64,000 nucleotides of DNA from Streptomyces sp. NBC_00425 (GTDB lineage: Bacteria; Actinomycetota; Actinomycetes; Streptomycetales; Streptomycetaceae). The translations under genes and the position numbers were made by a program. Below are positions 47,425 through 57,260 of the stretch, in pieces. The notes below the pieces were generated by a model. It did not search any database, was not told the DNA's origin, and saw only the letters and a list, made by a program, of their open reading frames with translations. Positions within the stretch are counted from its first letter, which is position 1; every line of letters starts with the position of its first letter. The stretch lies in contig NZ_CP107928.1 of assembly GCF_036030735.1 (NCBI RefSeq), positions 4,092,001 through 4,156,000 of the forward strand. Reading direction: 5' to 3'.

Positions 47425-48633
47425 ATGCCCGCAGATCTCGCCGTCATCGGACTCGGCCCGCTCGGCCTCCCCCTGGCCCAGGCCGCCGTGGCCGCCGGCA
47501 TCCCCACCGTCGGCTACCGCACCGGCCCCGAGGCCGGCTCGCTGAGCCCCGCCGAACTGCGCCGGATGCTCTCGGGGGGCTTCCGGATCGCCACCGGCCC
47601 CGCCGAACTGGGCCGGGTGCGCACCGCCGTCATCTGCGCCCCGACCCCGCGCGACGCCGACGGCCGTCTCGACCTGAGCCAGGTGGAGGCGGCCGCCCGC
47701 ACCCTCGCCGGACACCTGCGCCCGCACACCACCGTGATCCTGGAGTCAGCCGTGTACCCCGGGGCCACGGAGGAGTTCCTGCTGCCGCTGCTGGAGGAGA
47801 CGTCCGGCCTCCGCGCGGGCCGCGACTTCCACCTCGCCCACTCCCCCAGCCGGGTCGACCCAGGCAGCCGGGCCTTCACCCCGGCCAACACGCCGAAGGT
47901 CATCGGGGGCCTCACCCCCGCCTGCACCGAGTCCGCCGCCGCTTTCTACGGCCGGCTCACGGACAAGGTGGTACGCGCGCGTGGCCTGCGGGAGGCCGAG
48001 ACCGTGCAGCTTCTGGAGACCAACTTCCGGCACGTCAACATCGCCCTCGTCAACGAGATGGCCGTCCTCTGCCACGACCTGGGCGTCGACCTGTGGGACG
48101 TCGTCCGCTGCGCGGAGACCAAGCCCTTCGGCTTCGAGGCCTTCCGCCCCGGCCCCGGCGTCGGCGGCCACTCCGTCCCCCTGGACGGCGCCGGCCGGCC
48201 CGGCAGCACGCTGCGCATGGTGGAACTCGCCCAGCAGGTCAACAACCGCATGCCCCGCTACGTCGTCCAGCGCGCCGCCGCCCTCCTCAACGAGCACGGC
48301 AAGTCGGCGCGGGGCGCGCGCGTGCTGCTGCTCGGCGTCACCTACAAGGCCGACCTCGCCGACGAGCAGGGCGCCCCCGCGCGCGAGATCGCGGTCCGTC
48401 TGATGGAGCTCGGCGCCGCCGTCAGCTACCACGACCCGCACGTCCCGTCCTGGAGCGTCCTGGACCGCCCGGTGCCGCGCGCCGACTCTCTCTACGAGGC
48501 CGCGGCCGACGCCGACCTGACGATCCTCCTCCAGCAGCACCGGACGTACGACCTCCAGGGCCTGTCGGTGAAGGCCCAGCTGCTCCTGGACACGCGGGGG
48601 GCCACGCCCACGGGGGCGGCGCACCGGTTGTGA
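47425..48633 (+). CDS. UDP-N-acetylmannosaminuronate-dehydrogenase-like nucleotide-sugar dehydrogenase, catalytic Cys replaced by Ser
   Basis: This 402-aa protein of the UDP-glucose/GDP-mannose dehydrogenase family has an N-terminal Rossmann domain (GLGPLGLPLAQ), central LLETNFRHVNIALVNEM (WecC-like rather than UDP-glucose-dehydrogenase-like) and C-terminal UDP-binding VLLLGVTYKADLADEQGAP. The motif that normally reads GGHCIP, with the thioester-forming Cys, is GGHSVP here (His249-Ser250). A full four-electron oxidation to the uronate is therefore doubtful. Start ATG 47425, with GGGAAGG further upstream. It may act on a UDP-sugar in surface polymer synthesis, but no partner genes are adjacent. 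Confidence 0.8.
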   Translation: MPADLAVIGLGPLGLPLAQAAVAAGIPTVGYRTGPEAGSLSPAELRRMLSGGFRIATGPAELGRVRTAVICAPTPRDADGRLDLSQVEAAARTLAGHLRPHTTVILESAVYPGATEEFLLPLLEETSGLRAGRDFHLAHSPSRVDPGSRAFTPANTPKVIGGLTPACTESAAAFYGRLTDKVVRARGLREAETVQLLETNFRHVNIALVNEMAVLCHDLGVDLWDVVRCAETKPFGFEAFRPGPGVGGHSVPLDGAGRPGSTLRMVELAQQVNNRMPRYVVQRAAALLNEHGKSARGARVLLLGVTYKADLADEQGAPAREIAVRLMELGAAVSYHDPHVPSWSVLDRPVPRADSLYEAAADADLTILLQQHRTYDLQGLSVKAQLLLDTRGATPTGAAHRL

Positions 48634-48647
48634 ATCAAGGGGCGCCC

Positions 48648-48703
48648 GCGGTCGGCGGTCGGCGGTCGGCGGTCGGCGGTCGGCGGTCGGCGGTCGGCGG
48701 TCG
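48648..48703. repeat. Heptanucleotide microsatellite (gcggtcg)8
   Basis: Eight exact consecutive copies of gcggtcg lie 15 bp after the dehydrogenase stop. A 7-bp period is not a multiple of three, so it would frameshift if it were translated. It is a good strain-typing locus. Confidence 0.95.
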
Positions 48704-48750
48704 GCGGCATACCGGACACCCCGGTTCATCCGCGTGCCGAGCAGGCGAAA

Positions 48751-48790
48751 GGGGGCCGGTCATCTCACCCGAGCGAGATGACCGGCCCCC
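48751..48790. terminator. Bidirectional terminator between nucleotide-sugar dehydrogenase and guaB3
   Basis: A perfect 16-bp inverted repeat (48751-48766 with 48775-48790, 8-nt loop) is followed by TCTTT on the plus strand and by TTTCG on the minus strand. It serves both convergent genes. Confidence 0.95.
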
Positions 48791-48810
48791 TCTTTGATCC
48801 GTCCGTGGGA

Positions 48811-49935
48811 CTACCGCCGGTGCACCGAGTCCGCCACCGTGACCTCGACGCGCTGGAACTCCTTCAGTTCGCTGTAGCCGGTCGTGGCCATGGCGCGGCG
48901 CAGGGCGCCGAAGAAGTTCATCGAGCCGTCGGGGGTGTGCGAGGGGCCCGTCAGGACCTCCTCGATCGTGCCGACGGTGCCGAGGTCGACCTTCTTGCCT
49001 CGCGGCAGCTCCTCGTTGACGGCCTCCATGCCCCAGTGGTTGCCGCGGCCCGGCGCGTCGGTCGCGCGCGCGAGCGGCGAACCCATCATCACCGAGTCGG
49101 CGCCGCACGCGATCGCCTTGGGGAGGTCGCCGGACCAGCCGACGCCGCCGTCCGCGATGACGTGCACGTACCGGCCGCCGGACTCGTCCATGTAGTCGCG
49201 GCGGGCGGCCGCCACGTCGGCGACCGCGGTCGCCATCGGGACCTGGATGCCGAGCACGTTGCGGGTGGTGTGCGCCGCGCCGCCGCCGAAGCCGACCAGG
49301 ACGCCCGCCGCGCCGGTGCGCATCAGGTGCAGCGCCGCCGTGTAGGTGGCGCAGCCGCCGACGATCACGGGGACGTCGAGCTCGTAGATGAACTGCTTCA
49401 GGTTCAGCGGCTCGTGCGAACCGGAGACGTGCTCCGCCGACACCGTCGTGCCGCGGATGACGAAGATGTCCACGCCCGCGTCGACGACGGCCTTGGAGAA
49501 CTGGGCCGTGCGCTGCGGGGAGAGCGCGGCGGCGGTGACCACCCCGGAGTCGCGCACCTCCTTGATGCGCAGGCCGATCAGCTCCTCCTTGATGGGAGCG
49601 GCGTAGATCTCCTGGAGGCGGCGGGTGGCCGCCTCGACGGGCAGGCCCACGATCTCGTCGAGCAGCGGCTGCGGGTCCTCGTGCCGCGTCCACAGGCCCT
49701 CGAGGTTGAGGACGCCGAGGCCGCCGAGTTCGCCGATGCGGATCGCGGTGGCCGGGGAGACGACCGAGTCCATGGGGGCGGCCAGGAAGGGCAGCTCGAA
49801 GCGGTAGGCGTCGATCTGCCAGGCGATCGAGACCTCCTTCGGGTCCCGCGTACGGCGGCTGGGGACGACGGCGATGTCGTCGAAGGCGTACGCCCGGCGG
49901 CCGCGCTTGCCGCGCCCGATCTCGATCTCAGTCAC
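48811..49935 (-). CDS. guaB3: GuaB3-family IMP dehydrogenase-related protein
   Basis: This 374-aa TIM-barrel protein is related to IMPDH and GMP reductase but lacks CBS domains. It starts at GTG 49935 (VTEIEIGRGKRGRRAYAFDDI; GGGAAAGG upstream). Substrate-phosphate region VIADGGVGWSGDLPKAIACGAD and MMGSPLARA are conserved. The loop that holds the catalytic Cys in IMPDH (GPGSICTTR) is GGGAAHTTR, so the Cys position is His. The nucleophile for IMP oxidation is therefore absent, and the precise activity is uncertain. It lies next to guaB, with a terminator in the 138-bp gap. Confidence 0.93.
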   Translation of the reverse strand: MTEIEIGRGKRGRRAYAFDDIAVVPSRRTRDPKEVSIAWQIDAYRFELPFLAAPMDSVVSPATAIRIGELGGLGVLNLEGLWTRHEDPQPLLDEIVGLPVEAATRRLQEIYAAPIKEELIGLRIKEVRDSGVVTAAALSPQRTAQFSKAVVDAGVDIFVIRGTTVSAEHVSGSHEPLNLKQFIYELDVPVIVGGCATYTAALHLMRTGAAGVLVGFGGGAAHTTRNVLGIQVPMATAVADVAAARRDYMDESGGRYVHVIADGGVGWSGDLPKAIACGADSVMMGSPLARATDAPGRGNHWGMEAVNEELPRGKKVDLGTVGTIEEVLTGPSHTPDGSMNFFGALRRAMATTGYSELKEFQRVEVTVADSVHRR

Positions 49936-49990
49936 GTGTGTGGCCTTTCCCTGATGCGTTGCAGCGTCTTCCAGTATCGCCGACGCCCAC

Positions 49991-50029
49991 GACAAGGGCG
50001 GCCCCGGATGTTCCGGGACCGCCCTTGTC
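49991..50029 (-). terminator. Terminator downstream of guaB
   Basis: An inverted repeat with an 11-bp perfect base (49991-50001 with 50019-50029), extending with one mismatch toward the loop, is placed 44 nt past the guaB stop and before guaB3. Confidence 0.85.
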
Positions 50030-50073
50030 GCGTCTCACGCGCGCGTGAGCGCCTGCTCGTCGCTCGCGAGCGC

Positions 50074-51618
<1,545 letters not shown>

Positions 51619-51772
51619 CTAACGGGAAGCGCACCGCCCGAATTCCACGGAAGAGCGTGACTCCGGGCTTCGTATGTTCGTACGGAGAACGCGACCGGCC
51701 CGTTCAAGCGGAGGCCCGACCGGCGGTGAAAGCGCTCTCCCCGGGGCGGCTTCACGCGCCCCGCCGCCCGCC

Positions 51773-52450
51773 CTACTGCTCGGCGAGCGCCCGCAGCCGG
51801 CTCAGCGCCCGGTGCTGGGCCACCCGGACCGCCCCGGGTGACATTCCCAACATCTGGCCGGTCTCCTCTGCGGTGAGACCCACCGCGATGCGCAGCAGAA
51901 GCAGTTCGCGCTGGTTCTCGGGCAGGTTGGCCATGAGCTTCTTGGCCCATTCGGCGTCGCTGCTGAGCAGGGCGCGCTCCTCGGGACCCAGTGAGTCGTC
52001 GGGACGCTCGGGCATCTCGTCCGAGGGGACCGCCGTCGAGCCCGGGTGACGCATCGCCGCCCGCTGCAGGTCGGCGACCTTGTGGGCGGCGATGGCGAAG
52101 ACGAAGGCCTCGAAGGGCCGCCCGGTGTCCCGGTAGCGGGGCAGGGCGAGGAGGACCGCGACGCAGACCTCCTGGGCGAGGTCCTCCACGAAGTGGCGCG
52201 CGTCGCCCGGCAGCCGGGACAGCCGGGTACGGCAGTAGCGCAGTGCCAGGGGGTGGACGTGCGCCAGCAGGTCGTGCGTGGCCTGCTCGTCGCCGTCCAC
52301 GGCGCGATGGACGAGTGCCCCGATCGTCCCCACGGCAGTGACCGCCTCGTCATCGCGCATCGGTCCATGGTGCACTGCGGCCGGACCGGCCGCGGCACCG
52401 TGCCCGTCGTTGTGCACCGAAGCGTTATGAGCAGGTGCGCCGGATGTCAT
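51773..52450 (-). CDS. sigD: RNA polymerase ECF sigma factor SigD
   Basis: This 225-aa ECF-type sigma factor has region 2 ([38 protein letters not shown]...[18 protein letters not shown], binding the -10 element) and region 4 ([45 protein letters not shown], a helix-turn-helix for the -35). By position and sequence it matches SigD of mycobacteria and Streptomyces. The first 60 residues are His/Ala-rich and variable. ATG 52450 has GGGAGGG upstream; ATG 52360 (MRDDEAV) would be shorter. No anti-sigma factor gene is evident next to it. Confidence 0.92.
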   Translation of the reverse strand: MTSGAPAHNASVHNDGHGAAAGPAAVHHGPMRDDEAVTAVGTIGALVHRAVDGDEQATHDLLAHVHPLALRYCRTRLSRLPGDARHFVEDLAQEVCVAVLLALPRYRDTGRPFEAFVFAIAAHKVADLQRAAMRHPGSTAVPSDEMPERPDDSLGPEERALLSSDAEWAKKLMANLPENQRELLLLRIAVGLTAEETGQMLGMSPGAVRVAQHRALSRLRALAEQ

Positions 52451-53081
52451 CCCCTGCGCCCTCCCCTTCCGCTCGACCGACTCGTCCCCGAGGAACTCCA
52501 CACCTCAAGGATGCGGCATCCGCGGCGAAACGAGCAGCGGGTGTCCGCCGGGACCCCTCGCCGCGCCTGCCCGAAGCGCGTCGGGAGGGGGTCTCACCCG
52601 GCCTCCGGACCGCCCCTGAACAGGGAGGTTCGCTCATGAGCCCACTCCCCTCACTGAATGACCGATGTCACCCACGACCGTCTCGGACCGCCGGACGGCC
52701 CTGCCGGATGCACGCCGAACGCCTTGACCGGACCGCCGTGACCCGCGACGCCCGGCCCGGGATCGCCCGGTGCCGAACCCGGAACCGGAACCCCGAACCG
52801 AACCGGGCCGGAACCGCGAGCCGACCGCCCCGGACCGTGAACCTCCGGTCGCGGCCGAGCCGCGAAGCCGCCGGCCGGAGCCTCGACGCCGGCGGCCCGA
52901 AGGTCGCGAAGCAGCCGCCGGTCGAAGCCGCGACCCTCGTCGACCCGGGGCCGCAACCCGTCGCCCCGACCGAGACCGGGAACCCGCCGGCCTGACCGCG
53001 GCCGTGCAGCCGCCGGTCGAAGCCGCGAGGCGGGCCGCCGCCGGCACCGGGGGCCCGGCGACGACGGCGGTCGGGCCTGTC
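52451..53081. other. Gene-less 631-bp spacer between sigD and bldM, Pro/Arg-type low complexity
   Basis: Between 52680 and 53060 the sequence is built of short ccgg/gaacc-type repeats, which keeps most frames open. The resulting peptides are low-complexity (Pro-Glu-Arg or Gly-Arg) and lack a ribosome binding site or host codon bias. The sigD promoter must lie on its left side. Confidence 0.5.
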
Positions 53082-53693
53082 CTAGCGGACCAGGCCCCAC
53101 CGGAAGCCGAGGGCCACCGCGTGTGCGCGGTCCGAGGCGCCGAGCTTCTTGAACAGCCGTCGGGCGTGCGTCTTGACGGTGTCCTCGGAGAGGAACAGCT
53201 CACGGCCGATCTCCGCGTTGGAGCGACCGTGGCTCATGCCTTCGAGCACCTGGATCTCACGCGCGGTGAGCGTGGGCGCCGCGCCCATCTCGGCCGAGCG
53301 CAGCCGCCGCGGGGCAAGCCGCCAGGTGGGGTCGGCGAGGGCCTGCGTCACGGTCGCCCGCAGTTCCGCGCGCGAGGCGTCCTTGTGCAGATAGCCGCGG
53401 GCGCCGGCCGCGACCGCGAGGGCCACGCCGTCGAGGTCCTCCGCGACGGTCAGCATGATGATGCGGGCGCCAGGGTCGGCGGACAGCAGCCGCCGTACGG
53501 TCTCGACGCCGCCCAGTCCGGGCATGCGCACGTCCATCAGAATCAGGTCCGAGCGGTCGGCACCCCAGCGGCGGAGGACTTCCTCGCCGTTGGCCGCCGT
53601 CGTCACGCGCTCGACGCCGGGCACGGTCGCGACCGCGCGGCGGAGCGCCTCTCGGGCAAGCGGGGAGTCGTCGCAGACGAGGACGGATGTCAT
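53082..53693 (-). CDS. bldM: Developmental response regulator BldM
   Basis: This 203-aa orphan response regulator is required for aerial hyphae and sporulation. The receiver domain (1-120) has the acidic pair Asp8/Asp9 and Asp54 (LMDVRMPG). In S. coelicolor BldM works without phosphorylation. A LuxR-type helix-turn-helix follows (LTAREIQVLEGMSHGRSNAEIG...EDTVKTHARRLFKKLG). BldM homodimers activate one gene group and BldM-WhiI heterodimers a later one. Its promoter carries a sigma-BldN consensus. No kinase gene is adjacent, as expected. Confidence 0.97.
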   Translation of the reverse strand: MTSVLVCDDSPLAREALRRAVATVPGVERVTTAANGEEVLRRWGADRSDLILMDVRMPGLGGVETVRRLLSADPGARIIMLTVAEDLDGVALAVAAGARGYLHKDASRAELRATVTQALADPTWRLAPRRLRSAEMGAAPTLTAREIQVLEGMSHGRSNAEIGRELFLSEDTVKTHARRLFKKLGASDRAHAVALGFRWGLVR

Positions 53694-53818
53694 GGCCGCC
53701 CTCCGCAGCTGATGCGCGTCACCTTGTGCCTCCAGGCTGGTACGAAATCGTCACCTGTGCGGTCGACCGTCTCGGACGCCTGCCCGAGCGTTTGTCTTCT
53801 CCAACCGCCACCGCACAC

Positions 53819-53846
53819 TCAACGATGGTCACTCGAAAGAGTTACG
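53819..53846 (-). promoter_or_regulatory. Sigma-BldN-type promoter of bldM
   Basis: On the minus strand CGTAAC (53841-53846) and CGTTGA (53819-53824) are separated by exactly 16 nt. This is the sigma-BldN consensus known from bldMp1 and chaplin/rodlin promoters. It is 126 bp upstream of the bldM start codon. Confidence 0.88.
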
Positions 53847-54074
53847 GGGCTGCGTGCATTCTTCGGCACTCTACGTGAGGGCGCGGACACAGAGGAGTCA
53901 GCCACACGGACCCTCAAGCTTTCATCACAAGCAGTGCCCCATTTAGCCCTATTTCTTCCCTTTTACTGGTGTCTGAGGCTAGATTCGCAATGAGTCATAT
54001 TTTCATCTCCTTAGATCGTAGTTGTACGGTCGTGGGCACGGTATCCGCTCTGAACGGCTACAAGGGGTCACGCA

Positions 54075-54404
54075 ATGGCAGATTTCTCCCGCCTTCCCGG
54101 ACCGAACGCGGATCTGTGGGACTGGCAGCTTCTCGCTGCCTGCCGCGGAGTGGACAGCTCGCTCTTCTTCCATCCGGAGGGCGAGCGCGGGGCGGCTCGG
54201 AGCGCTCGAGAGAACTCGGCCAAGGAGGTCTGCATGAGGTGCCCGGTCCGCGCGCAGTGCGCGGCGCACGCGCTGGCGGTACGCGAGCCGTACGGCGTGT
54301 GGGGCGGGTTGACCGAGGACGAGCGCGAAGAGCTCATGGGGCGGGCGCGCAACCGCCTGGTCTCGGCGTCGTCGGGCGCGAGAGACACCGCTTCGAACAC
54401 ATGA
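54075..54404 (+). CDS. whiD: WhiB-like iron-sulfur protein WhiD
   Basis: This 109-aa Wbl protein is needed for spore maturation. Cys23, Cys53, Cys56 and Cys62 ligate the [4Fe-4S] cluster, GVWGG (74-78) forms the beta-turn, and a basic C-terminal segment follows. WhiD binds the C-terminal domain of the principal sigma factor HrdB. Length and the N-terminus ADFSRLPGPNADLWDWQLL agree with WhiD. ATG 54075 follows AAGGGG. It is divergent from bldM across a 381-bp, comparatively AT-rich promoter region (53930-54060). Confidence 0.96.
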   Translation: MADFSRLPGPNADLWDWQLLAACRGVDSSLFFHPEGERGAARSARENSAKEVCMRCPVRAQCAAHALAVREPYGVWGGLTEDEREELMGRARNRLVSASSGARDTASNT

Positions 54405-54419
54405 AGGAACGTTTCTTCA

Positions 54420-54453
54420 GAAACGGAGGGCACACGCGCGTGCCCTCCGTTTC
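54420..54453 (+). terminator. whiD terminator
   Basis: A perfect 14-bp inverted repeat (54420-54433 with 54440-54453, 6-nt loop) starts 15 nt after the whiD stop. Confidence 0.9.
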
Positions 54454-54520
54454 CCTCGTCGGCCCCGTCACGAGGGGGCCGCGGCTTCCCTCGTCGGCCC
54501 CGTCATGAAGGGGCCGCGGC
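54451..54520. repeat. 35-bp tandem duplication containing a terminator-like hairpin
   Basis: Two adjacent copies (54451-54485 and 54486-54520) beginning ttccctcgtcggccccgtca differ at 2-3 positions. Each can fold as ggcccc...ggggcc. The second copy overlaps the last codons and stop of the LysR gene (54503-54505), so duplication of a terminator may have produced the present C-terminus. Confidence 0.8.
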
Positions 54521-55531
54521 CCTCCCCAGCTGATCCAGGGTGGCCGCGACCGCCGGCACATGGGCCAGGTCGGGCAGGGTGAGCGCGACGATCTCCCGCC
54601 GCACGGCCGGCTCCAGGGTCAGCGCCCGGACGCCGCGGGGCCGCACGGAGTCGATCGCCAGCTGGGGCAGGACGGCGACGCCCAGGCCGGCGGCGACCAG
54701 GCCGACCACCGCCGGGTAGTCGTCGGTCGCGAAGTCGATGCGCGGCGTGAAGCCCGCGCTCTCGCACACCTGGACCAGCTGGCCGCGGCAGCGCGGGCAG
54801 CCGGCGATCCACGGCTCGGCGGCGAGGTCGCCGATGGCGACGGCGTCCGGGGCTCCGGTGCGCGCGAGGCGATGACGCTCCGGGACGAGGGCCACCAGGC
54901 GGTCGGTCAGCAGCGGCCGTACGACCAGGTCGCTCCACTCGTCGTCGCCGGAGTCCCCGGCGCCGCCCGGGCGGACCGGACCCGGGCCGCTCGGGTGCGC
55001 CTCGCCGGTTTTCGCGCGGCCGGGCGTCGCACCGCCGGTTGTCGCGCCGTCGGATGCCGCCCCACCGGGCGTCGCGCGTTCGTAGCGGAAGGCGAGGGCG
55101 ATGTCGCAGTCGCCCTCGCGCAGCAGTCGCACCGACTGCGGCGGCTCAGCCTCCTCGAGGGACACGCGGGTGCCGGGGTGCGCGGCGCGCAGCGCGGCGA
55201 GGGCGGTCGGGACGAGGGTGGAGCTGCCGCTGGGAAAGGACACCAGGCGGACCCGGCCGGCGCGCAGACCGGCGATGGCCGCGACCTCCTCCTCCGCGGC
55301 GGTGAGGCCCGACAGGATCCCGGCCGCGTGCCGGACGAGGGCCTGGCCCGCCTGGGTCAGCCGCATCTCGCGGCCGCTGCGGACCAGCAGCGGGGTGCCG
55401 ACGGACGCCTCCAGGGCCTTCATCTGCTGGCTGACCGCCGGCTGGGTGCAGCCCAGTTCCCGCCCGGCCGCCGAGAAGGAGCCGGTGGCGGCGACGGCGC
55501 GCAGGACGCGGAGATGACGTGCCTCGATCAT
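54503..55531 (-). CDS. LysR-family transcriptional regulator
   Basis: This 342-aa protein has an N-terminal winged helix (MIEARHLRVLRAVAATGSFSAAGRELGCTQPAVSQQMKALE) and a periplasmic-binding-like effector domain. That domain (about 90-330) is interrupted by a Gly/Ala/Thr-rich insertion of about 40 residues near 180-220 (repeated GGATxGxA units). It is divergent from the MOSC gene, which it may control. The start is ATG 55531; the upstream ATG at 55582 would overlap the MOSC promoter. The effector is unknown. Confidence 0.92.
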   Translation of the reverse strand: MIEARHLRVLRAVAATGSFSAAGRELGCTQPAVSQQMKALEASVGTPLLVRSGREMRLTQAGQALVRHAAGILSGLTAAEEEVAAIAGLRAGRVRLVSFPSGSSTLVPTALAALRAAHPGTRVSLEEAEPPQSVRLLREGDCDIALAFRYERATPGGAASDGATTGGATPGRAKTGEAHPSGPGPVRPGGAGDSGDDEWSDLVVRPLLTDRLVALVPERHRLARTGAPDAVAIGDLAAEPWIAGCPRCRGQLVQVCESAGFTPRIDFATDDYPAVVGLVAAGLGVAVLPQLAIDSVRPRGVRALTLEPAVRREIVALTLPDLAHVPAVAATLDQLGRAAAPS

Positions 55532-55610
55532 GCGCCGAGCATAAGGGAGTCTTGGGTTGCCGTGCGAATAATGCGTCGACACTTTGATGTCGGTCGCCTA
55601 TCGTGCCGCC

Positions 55611-56279
55611 ATGAGGCTTCTGTCCGTGAATCTGGGCCGCCCGACGGCCGTGCCGTACACCGACCAACCCCAGGGCCTGACCGGCATCGACAAGCAACCG
55701 GTCGAGGGCCCCGTGCGGGTGTCCGCGCCCGGGCCGAAGGGCGTCGGGGCGAGCGGCCTGGCCGGGGACGCGGTGTGCGACCTGCGCCATCACGGCGGCG
55801 ACGACCAGGCGGTGTACGCCTTCGCCCGCGAGGACCTCGACGCCTGGGAGCGCGAACTGGGGCGCACGCTGGCCTCCGGCGCGTTCGGCGAGAACCTCAC
55901 CACGACGGGGCTCGACGTGTCCGGCGCGCGGATCGGCGAGCGCTGGCGGATCGGCTCCGAGGTGGTGCTCGAGGTGAGCGCGGGGCGGATACCGTGCCTC
56001 ACCTTCCAGGGGCACCTGGGCGAGCGGCGCTGGGTCCGGCGGTTCACGGAGAAGGCGGCCACGGGCGCGTACCTGCGGGTGATCGTGCCGGGCGAGATCC
56101 GCGCGGGGGACGCGGTGGAGATCGTCCACCTGCCGGATCACGAGGTGACGGCCCGTATGCAGTTCCAGGCCGTCACCACGCACCGGGAGCTGCTGCCCCG
56201 GACGCTCGCGGCGGGTGCGGCCCTGCATCCGCAGACGCTGGCCGCGGCACGGAAGTATCTGGCGCGGCACGGAGAGTGA
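55611..56279 (+). CDS. MOSC domain-containing protein
   Basis: This 222-aa protein of the YiiM-like MOSC group has conserved GIDKQPV, GDAVCDLRHHGGDDQAVYAFA, GAFGENLTTTGLD and the MOSC Cys in GRIPCLTFQ. MOSC proteins bind molybdenum cofactor or carry sulfur, and YiiM-type members reduce N-hydroxylated substrates. The start is ATG 55611 (MRLLSVNLGRPT). The gene is divergently transcribed from, and possibly regulated by, the LysR gene. Confidence 0.9.
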   Translation: MRLLSVNLGRPTAVPYTDQPQGLTGIDKQPVEGPVRVSAPGPKGVGASGLAGDAVCDLRHHGGDDQAVYAFAREDLDAWERELGRTLASGAFGENLTTTGLDVSGARIGERWRIGSEVVLEVSAGRIPCLTFQGHLGERRWVRRFTEKAATGAYLRVIVPGEIRAGDAVEIVHLPDHEVTARMQFQAVTTHRELLPRTLAAGAALHPQTLAAARKYLARHGE

Positions 56280-56374
56280 CGCCGTCGGGGTCAGCGGCGC
56301 TCACGCGACCTTCACGTTCGGGAGGCCGCGTGCAGAGAACGGACGGACCCGCTCCGGGTCACTAACCTTCTGTC

Positions 56375-57148
56375 ATGACAACGGCTCTCATCACGGGTTC
56401 GACCGCGGGCATCGGCGCCGCGTTCGCCCGCAGACTGGCGGCGGACGGGCATGATCTCGTCCTCGTCGCACGGGACACCAAGCGGCTGCGCGAGCAGGCG
56501 ACCGAGTTGCACGACCGGCACGGCATCGAGGCGGAGGTGCTCACGGCCGACCTGTCGACGGACGAGGGCATCGAGGCGGTGGCCGTCCGGCTGGGCGACC
56601 GCAAGAAGCCCGTCGACCTGCTGGTCAACAACGCCGGCTTCGGCAACAAGGGCCGCTACCTCGACGTCTCCATGGCGGACGAGCTGACCATGCTCAAGGT
56701 GCACTGCGAGGCGGTGCTGCGGCTGACGTCCGCGGCGGCTGCCACGATGCGGGAGCGCGGGCGCGGAGGCGTCGTCAACGTGGCCTCGGTGGCGGCGTTC
56801 GTACCGCGCGGGACGTACGGGGCGTCCAAGGCGTGGGTCGTGCAGTTCACGCAGGGCGCGGCGAAGGACCTGGCCGGGACGGGCGTGCGGTTGATGGCCC
56901 TGTGCCCGGGCTTCGTGCGCACGGAGTTCCACGAGCGGGCCGGGATGGGCACGGACAACATCCCCGGATGGATGTGGCTGGACGCGGACAAACTCGTCGC
57001 GGCGGCGCTGCAGGACCTGGCGCGCGGGAAGTCGGTGTCGATCCCCGATCCGCGGTACAAGGCGCTGATGGGGCTGGTGAAGGTGACCCCGCGGTCGCTG
57101 CTGGGCGGCGTCAGCTCGAGGACGGGACGCAAGTACGGGCCCCAGTAG
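56375..57148 (+). CDS. Short-chain dehydrogenase/reductase
   Basis: This 257-aa classical SDR has the cofactor motif TGSTAGIG, LVNNAGFG (NNAG), Ser in VASVAAF, and the active-site YGASKAW (YxxxK). Arg/Lys residues near the end of beta-2 (VARDTKRL) favour NADP(H). The C-terminus is KVTPRSLLGGVSSRTGRKYG. The substrate is not inferable. It is followed 112 bp later by the SnoaL fusion gene on the same strand. Confidence 0.9.
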   Translation: MTTALITGSTAGIGAAFARRLAADGHDLVLVARDTKRLREQATELHDRHGIEAEVLTADLSTDEGIEAVAVRLGDRKKPVDLLVNNAGFGNKGRYLDVSMADELTMLKVHCEAVLRLTSAAAATMRERGRGGVVNVASVAAFVPRGTYGASKAWVVQFTQGAAKDLAGTGVRLMALCPGFVRTEFHERAGMGTDNIPGWMWLDADKLVAAALQDLARGKSVSIPDPRYKALMGLVKVTPRSLLGGVSSRTGRKYGPQ

Positions 57149-57260
57149 CGGACCCCGCCGGCGGACCCCGGCGGCAGGCCCGCGGGCGGGTGGCGTCGGC
57201 GCTCCGGTGGGAAGATGGCCGTGTCCGAACACCGGATCCAGGGGGGCCGGAGGCGACGTC

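Noticed and set aside
52425..52637. 70-codon minus-strand frame upstream of sigD as a possible anti-sigma factor gene
   Set aside because: It overlaps the sigD start and has no helices, zinc motif or membrane segment expected of an anti-sigma factor.
52770..53993. 407-codon plus-strand frame (Pro/Glu/Arg-rich, then antisense to bldM)
   Set aside because: Low-complexity followed by antisense of a well-conserved gene; no ribosome binding site and no recognisable domain.
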